From: Circinella umbellata
Taxonomy: Eukaryota; Mucoromycota; Mucoromycetes; Mucorales; Lichtheimiaceae
NCBI GenBank assembly: GCA_025093555.1
Contig: JAIWNF010000019.1
Coordinates: 186,001-250,000 of the forward strand
DNA: 64,000 nucleotides
Reading direction: 5' to 3'
The notes under the pieces were generated by a model. That model searched no databases and had not been told where the DNA came from. It saw only the letters and a list, made by a program, of their open reading frames with translations. Positions 24,239-37,520 of the stretch are shown here, one piece after another. The first letter of the stretch is position 1; each line of letters begins with the position of its first letter. The position numbers and the translations under genes are program-made.

Positions 24239-25073
24239 CTATGGATGACAATGATGATAATTATGAATATATTGATATTGGGGTACTATTGGTTGTTGCT
24301 GTTGAATATTTCGTTTTGGTTTTGGAGGTGGTACTGTTGGCTAAATGAATATAAAATGATTTTTAATATCATATTAAAGATTAATAAAATATTAGTGAAA
24401 TAGAATATTGATAAATATTTACCAAAAAGCAAACTTCATAGTCCTCTTTACTAACAAGTCCCCATTTATTATTATCTTCTTCAACTGCACGTCGATAAGC
24501 TTCAGCAGCAAAAGGTGGTAGACCAAACCAAGATGAAGATTCATTATTACGTTGTTGACGTTCTTGTTGTTGTTGCTGTTGACTTTGTAAACAAACACGA
24601 CGAATAAATTGTTCTGCTTGTTGTAACCTCAGTTCCCAAGCTGATGATGTTTGAAAATGAGAAAAGTCAATATCTCGTCCACGTAAAATCTTTTGTTGAT
24701 GTTGACGTCGTCGATGATGATGCAGATATTGTTTTTCATCTGTTATGGATGGAGGACCCGTATTCCAAAAGAGTTCATAAGCAACAGTTGAAATAGAATT
24801 AATAAGAGTTGAAGCAATGGACCGACGACGTTTGGTTGGTCTTTCATCACGCGCTGTTTCTCCCTCTTCGTTCTTCTCCTTTACTACCTGGTCTCGCTGG
24901 TATGGGTCGTAACTAGAACCGAAAATTTGTTGTTTAACTGTACCAAGTAACCGTTTCATACGACGTGGTTGGCGAATAGGTCGGATGGTTTGTTCATCAT
25001 CAAGAAGTTCATCGTCGACCGACACATTTGTAGTATCAGTCACAAACGCTTGTCCGTAGAAACGTTTGGACAT
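24239..25073 (-). CDS. Uncharacterised 250 aa protein with basic patches and polyQ
   Basis: Exons 24423-25073 and 24239-24340; the intron (GTAAATAT...TTTAG) keeps frame and replaces a hydrophobic run-on by a Pro/Gln/His tail (PTVPPPKPKRN to the stop). No family recognised. Seen: an acidic N-terminal patch (DDELLDDEQ), basic RQPRRMKRLL, a candidate nuclear signal TKRRRS, a conserved-looking TLINSISTVAYELFW segment, a poly-His/Arg run, a helical HFQTSSAWELRLQQAEQFIRRV stretch, then polyQ and the WFGLPPFAAEAYRRAVEE block. Probably a nuclear or scaffold protein, but the function is unknown. Confidence 0.7.
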
Positions 25074-26591
25074 TTTTTTTTTCTTTGTAATAAAAAAGGT
25101 CTTAAAGTCTTTTTTTTTTTTTCTCTTTTCTTTTTTCTCTCTCTTTTTATTTTGTTCTTTTTTCTCTTTGGGAGAATTTTTTAAAAAAAAAGATCAAAGT
25201 TGAAAAAAAAAAAAGAAAGAAAAAAGAAGAAAAAAAACGGACTACTTTAAGGAGCAGAAGAAGAGAACAAGGGTTGTAAAAAAAAAAAAGAGGTAGTTGC
25301 ACACAGATACACTTCACGTATACAAATAGACACACACTAATCACAAGTGAGAAAAAAAGAAAGAGGAAGAAAGGAAGGAAAAGCAGTTTTTTTTTTGATT
25401 GCAAAAACAGCCTTTTTTTTTTTCTCCCGCACACATTACGTATAACATCACACATATCCCCCTTCTTCTCTCTCCTCATATAATAATAATATAACCTCCC
25501 TCATGCTCCCCTCCCCCCAAATAATTTCGTCGCTGCAAGCTATCCATCTTTGGTTTATGCATTGCCAGAAATGGTACAAGTTTTTTCCTTATTTACTCTA
25601 AACCGCAACCATATTTTTTTTCTCTTATTTTCATAAAAAGAGGCATAAGAATAAATACAAACGTAAAAGAAAAAGAAGGACTTTTTTTTATTTATTTATT
25701 TCATACCATGCTAATATAAGGATCTTTTATACAATGAAAGGAATAACTGAGAAACCATGAAAATGTAACTAATACAGTGTACTTTTGAACACAGCCTCAA
25801 ATATGGTCATCAGCATGCAATCATTAATAATGAAATAATTATTTCGCTTATTACTACTATATTACGTATCGTTATTAATAATAACAGTTAATAACAAAAA
25901 GACTTATAATAACGAGAGTTATCTGTATCTTAGCAACAAAAATTTGCTCTGTTATATATAATAGAAATAAAATTTTACAATTTTAACAAAGGACTACAGA
26001 TGCTTTTTGAATGGGTGGTTATAATTGTTAATTCTCGGCACTACACACATCTCAACAGGTGATTAATTTTTTTTAAAGCTATAAAATACATTTTATACCC
26101 TGATTGCTGCGCTATCTTGCTGTATACCGTCCCGGCTGAAAAAAAAAAGGTCTTTGATGATGATATATTTAGGTAATGGCCTGATAAACGAAAACAAAAA
26201 ACTGCCCGTCGTTGTCGTGGCCATGCATCACCTGCTTTTCTTTTTTTTTTAACAACCCTTGAATGTAAATAAAGTTCCATATGATACATACATATATATT
26301 TTGAATCTCCCACCTTACTGCAACACTATATATTTATCACCAACAAGTGAAGTTTACTAATAATGAATTGTGTGTGTTACTATTAATATTTCCATTTACT
26401 TTTTTTTAATCGGTAACGCAGTAAGAGGCGTTCGGACCAATAAAAATCGCTTTTGATATACACCCAAAAATGTAAAAAAAATCAATGCACACGCTAAGGA
26501 ACACGACGTAATTATTATTTTTTTAATTTTTTTTTTTTTTGTTCCACGATTCTATTATATATACTTCCCCCAAAAATAAGAGAATGAGACC
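25074..26591. other. 1.5 kb divergent intergenic region
   Basis: Separates the orphan gene (-) from BRAP2 (+). Purine- and pyrimidine-rich runs near 25080-25450 match a leader. No supported gene. Confidence 0.4.
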
Positions 26592-28542
26592 ATGGCATCT
26601 TCACAATATCGATCGAGTGGAAAAATTAGTCTTGATCTTGTTGGATTAGTTGTACGTCTTTCGAATCAACCTGATTATGGCATTTTACATTTATATCGAG
26701 GCAACGATGGTAATATTAAACAGGACAAAAATCAAAAAGATACCACAGTAGCCTCCTCTGAAAATACAACAAAGACAAATACGACAAGTACTATTGTATG
26801 TAGTTTAGATATTCCATCCTATCTTACTGTACCTGATTTTTTAAGCTTCGTTGAACCTGTTGATTCATGTGTGAGCCATTATCGAATTATCCGGTAAACC
26901 ATTATAATCAGGTGTTTTTTTTCCCTCACTTTTAACGATCTATGTACGGTTATTGATAAATATTTTCAATAACATAGAGAAACCAATCCGGATAAATATA
27001 TGGTATTAATGAAGTTTCGTGATTCTGATGCGGCACGGGATTATTATACGCAATACAATGATCGGCGATTCAGTTCAATGGAGGTAACATGTTATAAGAT
27101 AGAAAGTGTATTCAATTGATAGATAAAACATGATCGAGTAATTAATCAAGTTGTTGCTTGCATATTTTTCTTTTCAATTAGCCAGAAATATGTCGAGTTG
27201 TTTATATCCAATCTGTTGAAATGAATTCCGTACTTATGCCACCTTATACTTTCCCCTTTGTCAATGATACAACGACTATCCGTCGAGCTAACGATGACAC
27301 ATCTATTTGTCCTGTTTGTTTGGAACGTATGGATGAAAAAGTGACAGGTTTACTTACCATTCTCTGTCAACACACATTTCATTGCTATTGTCTTTCGAAA
27401 TGGGGTGATGGCAGTTGTCCGGTATGTCGATATTCACAAAAACCTGTCAATGATGATGATGTGGTACCAGATGATCAACAACAATCACAACAAAACCCAC
27501 AGCAACAGCAACATCAATTGTCACATCAGCAGCAAAAACAATGGTCTTATCGCGAAGCAAACGAGTGTTCATTATGTGGATCAACAGAAAATTTATGGAT
27601 TTGTTTAATTTGTGGTCACATTGGATGTGAACAAGGAGCACATGCATTGGAACATTCGAACCATAGTAATCATCCATATGCTTTGGAAATAGAGACACAG
27701 CGAGTATGGGATTTCGCGAGTAATGGATATGTTCATCGATTGATTCAAAACATGGTGGATGGTAAATTGGTTGAATTACCAGGTGGATCAGATGAACCAT
27801 CGTCTACTATCGATACATCGAGTACATCTCAAGTAAGCTTTCTATATCCTTTAAATAAATTCCACTGACCTGAATAAACAAGAAAGAAATAAAAAGAAGG
27901 ATAAATACTAATAAAAATATAATATAGGAAAAACTAGATGCCATGTCATTAGAATATAGTTATTTAATGACATCTCAATTAGATTCTCAACGAATCTATT
28001 ATGAAGATTTTTTGGATGATGCTACTTCTCAACTATCAACACTCACAGCTCAAGTCAAAAGTTTAACCAAAGAATCACAACATTTACACGTTGAAAAAGA
28101 AAAAACATCTATTCGATGTCAAGACGTCAAAACAGCACTTGAGGATGCAACACTTTATAAGGAACGAGTTGATAAATCATTACAAGGATATAAAGATCAA
28201 TATGAAAGTTCACGGCGTCATTTGACTGCCGAAAAAGAGGTTAGTTGCATAAAAAAAAAAGAAAAGCTTTATTCTTATCATTACAATTGACTGATCTTGT
28301 TCTCTCCCCCCTCCCTGATATATTAGAAAACCAATACACTTTTAAAAGAAAATGAGGCTTTACAAGAATCGATTGAACAAAAACAGAAAATGGTCAAGGA
28401 GTTAGGTGATCAAGTGCGTGATCTCAAGTTCTTTTTAGAGGCACGTGAAAAGGTCCAGGAGCATCCGGAATTGGGAGGTGGGAGTGTTGGTACCAGGTCA
28501 TCTTCTTCTGGTCGTAAATTAAAAAGGGGTGCAAAGAGGTAA
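26592..28542 (+). CDS. ETP1: BRAP2/ETP1-type RING-H2 and ZnF-UBP ubiquitin ligase, five exons
   Basis: Exons 26592-26893, 26978-27083, 27182-27832, 27928-28239 and 28327-28542, in frame to 528 aa. Seen: an N-terminal BRAP2 RRM-like domain (about 1-150) including YMVLMKFRDSDAARDYY; RING-H2 finger CPVCLERM...CQHTFHCYCLSKW...CPVC (about 175-215); a Gln-rich insert; a ZnF-UBP domain CSLCGSTENLWICLICGHIGC with the HALEHSNHSNHPYAL zinc ligands; a long coiled coil (about 355-490); a basic C-terminus GRKLKRGAKR. Human BRAP binds nuclear localisation signals and tunes Ras signalling, while yeast Etp1 acts in the ethanol response. Domain order is diagnostic. The symbol follows yeast. Confidence 0.94.
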
Positions 28543-31410
28543 CAAAAAGTATGGTACTTTTCCTTTTTTTCCCCCTCTCACGGCTTACTGTTCCGATATC
28601 ATTATAATAAGCCTAACTCATAGAATCATACATCAATAATAACAACAACAAACTAGCATCTTATGACAAAACCACTATCATTACACAACTTTTTTTCTCC
28701 CTTATAATGTTTTTTTCTCATCCTAAAAAGTTTTTATCTATACCCCCCATCAAAATCAATTCTTCTTTATTGTAAGAAAAAAAATAGTGAACTATTATTT
28801 ACATATACTATTCATTTCTAGATAGCGAGAAAAATGATTCTCAAATGGAAAATAATATCTTTTTATAATGTAAAAAGAGAGTGATGTTTTTTCTATAATG
28901 TTTGAAAATATACAATCGATTTATGTTAGATTATCCTAAACTGATCATTTTTTAAGGTTGTTATATATACTACGTAGTACGGATTTTATGGGAGTTACAT
29001 TCTTACCATACCTATCAAATCTTTATATGTTTATTTTACTTCACTCATATCATCATGGAATGATTTTTTCTTTGTTAACAGCCTATATATTATCAAATGT
29101 ATAAAAATACTACGTAGTATTTTAATTTTTTAATTCCATTCGTCATATAAGAAAAGTAGCATTACGTAGACAAGTTTCTGAACATCGAAAAGGATCAAAC
29201 TGATGCTGCACAGTATATAAAATGACGATGGGGAAAAAAGGAGGTTCTTATAAGTAGTTGTAGTATACTACAAAATTCTGGATTATTCATAGATCGCATT
29301 GCATTTTTCGTAGTACGCACATAATCATATATGTTTTTTTTCTGTTAATATGATATATATATCGTTAAAACACATTTGCTACCTATTGGTTTCGAGTAAT
29401 CTAACCCAGCAGCACCAGTAATGTAAAGCTATCATGTTTTTACGCAATATCTAGCATTTTTTTTTATCTACGTATATAGAAACAAAAGGGTGTAAAATGT
29501 AATATCAAACTAATCACTTCATGTATCTTGATTGATCTTCTTTTTACGTACATACATACATTTTATGGGTTTTATTATACCGGTCAGGTTTAAAATTATG
29601 TTATATGAGATATATATACCTTCAATAGATAGTGAGTTGTTGTTGTATCACGTGTACTATTTTGGTAATACCTGTTGGCCCGACGGAAAGTTTATTTTAC
29701 TGTAATCAATATTATAGTTAGTATGTATGTACGTATTAGCAAGTATAGTTTAGCATTCGTGGAAGCAGTTGAAATATAAGTATATCTATAATATACAAAA
29801 AAAAACAAAGAAAATGGTAACATACGTATTGCTATAGTTACATAAATTCAAAGGTAAGCAACTCATGAGGTTTGATTAAATATACATGTCTTTATCCTAT
29901 TTTCAAATATAATTATATAAGTCGTTTTTATGCTCTCAAAAAAAAGATCGGTGCTACGTACGTAGTATTTACATATGTATTATTGGAGAGTTGTGATTAT
30001 AATATAAATGGCAGACTTATTCAATCGTCCTGTGATGATAGCGATATATGTTGTCGAATATATGAATAGATATCTTTTTCTGGTATTTTACAATCACATT
30101 GAGTAAGTGATATGTATTAGCATTACTGATGAAAATCAAAATACTTTATGTAATATAGTACGTATCCTCTTCATAAACAGCATTTTTTAAAAAGTCAAAG
30201 CCCTCACGTAATTGTTGAGTATTTGGAGAATTAGAAGTTTCAACTGCAATCATAAGTAAAATGAAAAACACGAATCTTTGTATAATAAATGACAGTCTCT
30301 TTTTTTTCAATACATAGAAAGGATTTTGGGTACGTACAGTATTATGATTTTTTTCAGTAGTATAAAAAAAGAAACACTTTTTTTCGTTTGTATTTCCTTT
30401 TCTCATTTAAAATGATTATGCTTGCGTCAGTATTTCTCAGATCTTTCCAACGATATGGAGATAAAATGTTTAAGCAGTTGTAGATCGTTACAATACTTTA
30501 TTTAATAATATGAAAAAATGAAAAAAAAAAAAAACAACTACGTATCAATAAACTCAATGATTTACGTAAGAACAAAAATTTTTAATAGAACGCATCTCTG
30601 GTTTACATGTAGTAAATGATGCTTATGCACAAACTTTGTTCTTTGGTTCTAAATCTAAGTTTAAGTTCTACTTACAGCTGGTTCATTCATTTTTATTGTA
30701 TTTCGAATAAAAAAAATAATCAATATATAGAATATACTTTATTCTTTAAGTAAAAACGTCGTGTTTATGGTCGACTATGACAAGTACATACTCATGACTG
30801 GAAAAAAAAGAAACTTTCTACTTAGGTGGGAGGTCCATAAGATCTAGATACCTTAAGTCATTGGGTTATTTTTGTTTAAAAAGAAAAAGATACCTTTTTT
30901 ATCTAAAAGTTTGAGAACTTGGTGTTATAGCGAAACAAAAATGTAAAAAGGCTAAGATCATAGTATATCAAAGCATACGAGCCATAAAGAAGATTAGATG
31001 AGGCTGTAAACTATAATTATCTGATATAAGAAGTAGATCTACTCATATTATATATAGCAAAAAAATTACTTCTTTATCTTTTATATATAAAAAAAAAGTT
31101 ATGGTGCAGAAAAAAAAAGTACAAATAAGTTTTTGTGGTAGAAATATAACATGACGTGGATTTTTTTGCTTGTGGGGCGAGTAGTAAATTCAAGTTCATT
31201 AATCTCTCTTTTTAATCTTTTTTTCTTTTCAAATATTTCTTTTCTATATTAAAACCATTACTACTTTTCTTTTCAACTGCTCTATTCAAGTATATAATAA
31301 TATACAAAAACTTACTCTCTTCTTTATTTGAATATATGTATACCTTACCACAGCATTGTTAAAACTTTGATCCATTACTCTATAATTATAATGACGGTTC
31401 AGAAAAATCT
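28543..31410. other. 2.9 kb intergenic desert
   Basis: No convincing gene. TACGTA-type palindromes recur (e.g. near 28970 and 29110). A minus-strand frame at 30146-30406 contains a hydrophobic stretch followed by a coding-like tail (QQLREGFDFLKNAVYEED), but I could not support it as a gene. Confidence 0.4.
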
Positions 31411-31529
31411 GACGGATCCATAGATCTCAATCCGTTTACAATCCGGATTGTAGAATTACGATCCGAATCCGATCCAATCCGTATGAAAAACGGATCGGTT
31501 TATAAATCCGGATTGTACCAAGATCCCTG
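31411..31529. repeat. Cluster of ATCCG/CGGAT motifs with a 16 bp perfect palindrome
   Basis: About nine copies of ATCCG or CGGAT occur in 120 bp. They include the perfect palindrome TACAATCCGGATTGTA (31437-31452) and another AATCCGGATTG near 31506. It lies immediately before the pseudogene at 31530. Confidence 0.6.
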
Positions 31530-32424
31530 ATCGTGTATCAAGTTACCAACATATTCATTATCTCAGCCGTGCACAAACCTTTTACAGAAACTTCAAGATT
31601 GCCCAGAATCATCGATGCAACTACGTGTTATAATCCGGAAGGATTTTCTTGAAGGTGAAGCCTTTGATTCAATACTGTATGCCGACCTCATATTTGTCGA
31701 AAATGTGACTCACTACTTGTAAGTTTATTACTGGAAGGAAGTTTACTATGTTTTTCGCTAATTTTATTTTATCCTAGCCTTGACTTGATACAAAGCCCTC
31801 GCAACCCCATGCAACACAAGCTCTTGGAACGTTCCGCTGCTATCCATGCGTCAATTTTCATTTTAAATACACTTTTTGTAAGTGTGAATGATAAGATTGA
31901 TTTGCAATGGTAAGATGAACGTATTGAAAAGTGACTCACAACGTGTCTTACACAATGTTTTTTCGCTATAGGATTGAACGTCAAGCAACAGAAACAGGTC
32001 CAAGGAAATGGGACAGTATTGCATTCACGCGTTCAAAAAATGCATTGGACGCGGTGTTAATTGAGTTTTCCGGCGGTTTGGAGGCCAACTCGGGCCACAG
32101 CAAGGAAAACCATGGTCTTCCATGTATCAAACAGATCAATGACATCAGACCATCATTGCCATCAGCAACATACTGCGTCCACAGGTGATTTTCATTTACC
32201 ATAAATAATATATAATATTTTTCACGATACTGATTGGGCAAATAGACCGGCATCTCTTATTTGAGGGTGTAAAAAGTTTAAACGACCAATTGCATTTGAA
32301 GAAGAAGTATGCGGATATACTGTGTCCGGCAACACCATCAGAGCTGAAAGAGTGTGCCAAGCTACTTCCTGTCCTTTTCGCTTGGAAACAAGCTGTACTT
32401 GACGTTATTACAGACCTTACATGA
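31530..32424 (+). pseudogene. Gene relic of a multicopy-type unknown family, four exons, frameshifted near the end
   Basis: Exon-like blocks 31530-31718, 31778-31909, 31972-32184 and 32246-32424 are separated by good GT-AG introns. They read LEGEAFDSILYADLIF, then LDLIQSPRNPMQHKLLERSA, LFVSVNDKIDLQWIERQATE and DAVLIEFSGGLEANSGHSKE, and finally LLFEGVKSLNDQLHLKKKY to AWKQAVLDVI. The last junction is one base out of frame, so the copy appears broken. The D...VLIEFSGG pattern could be a PD-(D/E)xK-like nuclease core, which is a guess. A TIR element follows 158 bp downstream. I cannot name the family. Confidence 0.5.
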
Positions 32425-32582
32425 TTATCTTGCTCAAGCTCTCCAAATAATCAGCATTTTCTTTCCCGTAACATACTCAAAACACATATCTACTAATTTT
32501 CTCATCAACACACCTCTAATATTAGGTTTCTCATTGTTTTTCATACCCATGATTATCGTTATCAATAATTTTTTTTTTATTA

Positions 32583-33546
32583 TGGTGCATTTCACTTGTA
32601 ATCGCCAATAATTTCCACTTGTTTCTAGAGGCTTCAGCTTCACACTAAATCAATATTTTCTAAATCCACACTTTAAGTATTATTTTTAAGCTTATTATAA
32701 ACAGTTATTAAAGTTTAGAAAGTTGTAAAAATGTTTTAAAAAAAAGCTGAAGCTTGTCAAAGTTGGTCGGTCATAGCCCATTTCTGACCATTTTGGCTGG
32801 GCAAGAGACAAAATTGAAAGATGAAAACTACATATGGAGTTCTTAAGCATAGGTGGAGCAAATCATGTGATATGAGTAGTAGGTGAAAATCTTAGAATGA
32901 GCTGTATCACAGTATCACAATATTGGAATCTAAGGCCATAAATAAAGATAAGAAACTATGGAAAAGAATTTTTAGTCTACTAAAAATATACATATATTTG
33001 ATAAAGTTTACTGCATTTAATATTAATGCTTAAACAAATTGATTGTACTATATTCCTCACATGTATAAGCTTCTTCTTATTACAGTAGTGTACTGTAGTT
33101 ATTTTTGCTATTACTTGAAAAAAATAAGAAAATAGAGAGTTCTAAATTCTAAGTGCTAATATTAATTGCAGAATTAATTCTGCAAAGAATTGATTACTAA
33201 AGGCAATGTAATACTAGGTACATCATAGACAAGTTTCTTGATTTTGGTTTATGCAAAACACAAGAAAAAATGTAAAATAGGGAGGGAGTCAGTTTTAGGT
33301 TTTAAGCTATGATATAAGACTATTGAGTAATGTAATGTATTTATCAGAACATAATCATACCATAAGCCTACAAAAGAAGTAGTAAAACTTATTAAAAGTT
33401 TTAGTATAGAACACAACTTTATGATGGCGCAAAAACAACTACATGTAAAAGTAATTGTAACACAAAACACCAAATAAAGAAGCGGATTTTAAAATTGAAA
33501 AATTGAAATAAAATAAATTATTGGCGATTACAAGTGAAATCCACCA
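32583..33546. mobile_element. 964 bp TIR element, copy 1
   Basis: The left end TGGTGCATTTCACTTGTAAT and its inverted right end (33515-33546) match over about 32 bp with two mismatches. They are flanked by TA on both sides (32581-32582, 33547-33548). The interior has no transposase, only short frames. Copy 2 at 42867 is nearly identical across the whole length. Probably a non-autonomous Tc1/mariner-type element. Confidence 0.9.
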
Positions 33547-35340
33547 TAAAAGCAGCAAGCAAAATATGTTTTTCAAGAGATACCATCGGTCATGAACATC
33601 GGTTTGACAACGCTACCAGTGGGATGACAATCTTGCCCCAGGATAACAAGATCTCCACTGTCACTAAGGAACCCAGACCCAGATGGATACCTCCCAACAA
33701 GACGCAGATTGAAGGGGGACTTCCTTAAGCCAAACACATGTCGCGATGAAAAAGAAAGTAATCAAAAAAAAAGCATGCTGTTGTTGCTCTGTATAAAAAC
33801 AGCATAAAAACGTTATTAAAGCAAGCCAATGTGAAGAAGAAGAAGAACAAGAAAACATAATGAATGTTACTTTTCTAAATTAGTTCATGTAATATACACT
33901 ACCACAGCACTAGACTTAAGATATTTGCCAAGCAGCTTGATTGGAATGCCGCAACAGGAGTTACAAAAGTTTCTTGAGCTGCCTTCCAGCCAATAAAAAT
34001 TCATTTTGAAGCTTCTTTCCCCGTCTTTGTTTGCTACTTGTAACTTGGAGTTCTATCTATTTTTCATACTGCTTCAAGCATGCTATATATAAAACCATTT
34101 TGACATCATTTTTTAGAAACTAATTCTGAGAAGTAAATGTTAAAATCAAATTTCGAAACATATATTAGTAATGGCAATGCATCTCTTGGTGATCTCACAT
34201 GGCTCTTGTTGATACCTCTATGAAGTACTGGAAAATATTACTTTTATGCCAACTAAGTCAATAATCGAGAACAATATCGAGAGGAAAAGAAGGACGCCAT
34301 GTCACTGTCAAACAATATTAAAACTAATTGCATATTCAAAACTGTACGAAACATCACTGAATGATATTGATGATACACCTTTTGATGACATTATTAATTT
34401 GAAATATCTCTGTACTTCCATAGCTGTCGATCTTTAAAAAACAGGTAGAAACAATGATAATGTTAGTTGACGCTGGAAGACAAACAGATATAATTGACAT
34501 GTCTTCTTGGTTTTATTAATGAATATATAATAGTTTTTTCTTGCAACTAGTAAAATAATTAAATTATGTTAAACAAATGCTGCAGATAATAATAACAATT
34601 TTACTGTAGAAATCAGTAAGAGAAGATTCTTTGTCGAGTAAAAAGAATGCTATATTAATATTGTTTTTAAAAGCATTACGATTTTGGTGCAAATAATAAA
34701 GGATTATTATTATCTTATAAAAGGATTTATGCCACCCCCTAGTCAATTATATCCCACTATAAAGTAACCAATTGATGATTATCGTATTATGAGATGTACG
34801 AAAACCAAAAGAACACTCTTTGATTAAGAAACATATTGACAAGCTGGAAATGTACTGAAATGTATTGATTATGTACAGGTATATCCAACCCTGGGGTTTC
34901 ATTTTATTTTAAGATTGTACTAATAAGAATAGCTTGCTATTATATAGTTGTACTCTTGGTCAAAGCTCTCAAGTTTATTTAATGTTCAAGCCCCCATAAG
35001 TATCAGACGTTGCATTATCAAAATATCATAGACGAAAAAAAAAGACACCCGAATATGTATCAAAGCAGCGTAAAGTATGAGCACAAATACTAGAGTATTT
35101 TTACTGTCACTATATCTTTATACAATTGAAAAGTACTGTTTTCATTTTCTTTCTTTATATAAAACATACTAGAGCGTTTAATGTTCCTTCCTTTGGAAGC
35201 AACATCAAAAAAGTGAATAATTTATTATTTTTAGCCCTGGACATAATACCCAGGCCCAATATTCTGTTAAAAAAAAGTACATTAGAGTTGACAAATGATA
35301 TGCAACCATTGTTGTGTTATGTGAATCACATGTAATATCT
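33547..35340. other. Intergenic stretch in the transposon island
   Basis: A coding-like fragment (about 33548-33727, plus strand, with PRPRWIPPNKTQIEGG) abuts the TIR element and stops soon after, perhaps a remnant of an interrupted gene. Beyond it I see no supported feature. Confidence 0.35.
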
Positions 35341-35660
35341 TTCAAAACATTGTATCGCTTCTAAAGCTCAAGCACCATCTTCTCTTGTTAATCTACGTGC
35401 TCTTACTTATCAGTCACAAGCTAATAATAATCCGTCATGATGCACACCACTACAACAATCATTTCATTCTAATCCAGCTTTCTACCCGCCTTAGCATTCA
35501 ACAATATTTTCACGAAACATGATGGCACCATTCTCATATACTTTCTCGCAACCACCTTCTATGCTATAGTATAAATTGTTCACCACCACCACAACAACAG
35601 CAACATTCTAAAAAGCAAAGAAGAAATTCGGACATCTGTCCTGGGAGAAGAGGTAGTACT
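35341..35660 (+). pseudogene. Stop-ridden Ser/Gln/Pro-rich coding relic
   Basis: One plus-strand frame reads APSSLVNLRALTYQSQ, then LQQSFHSNPAFYPP, then FSRNMMAPFSYTFSQPPSML, with stop codons between. This composition is typical of Mucorales regulatory proteins but the frame is dead. No family identified. Confidence 0.3.
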
Positions 35661-36129
35661 TGCCGAGAAGTAACATCCAAAAACTTTTGTTGTTGTTATA
35701 ATCATCTAGAAGGTTTATATTTATTATTAAAAGATAGTATATTTCTAGTTTATACTTCTAGTTTGTACAAGGGCAGAGTGTTACTTCGCAACGCTCTTCG
35801 TGACTATCTCTTCTCTTCTATTTTGGCTACCCATATACATAATATGCGGGCCGTTTTATTATTTGTACCTATATGGTTGTGTACTCTCCAATAGACGCAA
35901 AGGACACTTCTAGTGTTATTGTTAAGTTAAATATGTATTTACGTATTAGTTATAAAACGTATTAGTGTGTAATTGAAGAAATTATAATAGTAACTATTAT
36001 GCTTGCCTGAATATGTTTCTGTGATTCCAAATAAACTCTTTAGTGTATAGTGTTTTTGTTTTTTGTTTTTTGTTCTTGAATATATTTTATGATAATATTC
36101 TCATGGAGTCTTGAGATTTCTGTTTCTGA

Positions 36130-37520
36130 TGTACTACGCATGTGCAATTTCCTGCTACGGATCATTAAAGAATATCTTGATTATATATATTTGTATATGT
36201 TTTTTCTTCATTTTCTCCATCTATAAGTAATGATAGAGAGATGATTTACTTACTTGTATTATATGATTCTTTTGAGAGACTACTTTGATGGTTTTTTTTG
36301 TGTGGTTTTTCTTGTCTTCTAACTTGTTATTTGCTGCCATTCTTATATGTGATATATGTTGTATCAATTTGCACGGCGATGATATAAATATATATAAGTG
36401 ATGATGTTCTTTATGTGTTCCTTGATCATTTTTCATATTGCTCTGAAATATAAACGTCTTGATGATCTGTTGTTGTTGTTTTAAAAAAATGTGGTTTCAT
36501 GATTTGAATTGTTGAGATAAAAACCAATTGTATCAATATAGTTAGAGTTTTCAGTTTTCGAAATATTGCTGTCTTGATTCTTCAATAGGACAAATCGTAA
36601 TGATTTTTTGGTGTTTGACCTTTGTCTTTGTCTTTTAAAGATGGTGGTGACGATAATAGTTATATAAAGATATTATGCTGCTCAAATTATTATAGTATGC
36701 TCATTACTCTTGATGCAATGTTGCTGTTATTACCAAGTTGATCGTGTAACTAAATCAGTACGTAGCTGTTGATTTTCGATTCTTAAAGTGCTAGTGGCGT
36801 GCTTGTTTATATCTGGGTTTTGTATTATGGCCCCAATAAGCAATGTACTCGAACCTTGAATGGTGATTACGCTTACACTGGCTGTTACTCTTGAATATTA
36901 TAACTTGGCATTAGATGTGCTGAAGTATCTGGTGGGTAAATGTCATGACGATTAATTTTAGTAATGTCTCTCCAATATGCCTTCTGTTTTACTTGATAGT
37001 AAAGAGTTAAATTTTCATATGTTGTTCAATGGTGATGAATATTTCATGATGAATTGTGATATTGGTGACGACGATTCTGCTGTGATTGGACACAAGTATA
37101 TGTAGTTTTATTGCCACTTGACTGACGAAATATAGTAATTCACAGAGATACATCTATAGTCCTTGCTTTGTATAATTGACATTTTCTTGGCTCTTTTTAA
37201 TACCCGTTATTCGTCTACCTGTATAACAGCAATATGTTTGCTTTTGAGGTGGATTGAGAAATTATCTGCTGTAATAAGAGTTCTGCTCCTGGTACTGTTC
37301 TCGATAAGTTTACATACACGACGACAAGCGCTTGCTGTTTTTGTTGTACAAGATTTGTAAATGGTTCGGTTTGGTTTGAAAAGATTTGTGTTCGTTGTCA
37401 AACACGAATTGTGAGCGCTTGTTTTTAAATGATCTTCCTTTTTCTCCGTATATGTAAAAAGGCAGTGTTGATTTGAAAATTATTGGTGATAAATTGATTG
37501 ATGGCGTTATCATTTGTTTT
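36130..37520 (-). pseudogene. Decayed coding region, minus strand
   Basis: Successive minus-strand fragments look like protein but are broken by stops and shifts: KSTLPFYIYGEKGRSFKNKRS (37460 region), RVCKLIENSTRSRTLITADN (37270 region), KAYWRDITKINRHDIYPPDT (about 36930-36990), LRIENQQLRTDL (about 36760) and KSLRFVLLKNQDSNISKTEN (about 36560-36620). Probably one old gene or element. No family recognised. Confidence 0.3.

Noticed and set aside
30146..30406. 86-codon minus-strand frame with a hydrophobic stretch as a small secreted protein
   Set aside because: The N-terminal part is A/T-run derived, the hydrophobic segment is not at the N-terminus and there is no family match. Left undecided.
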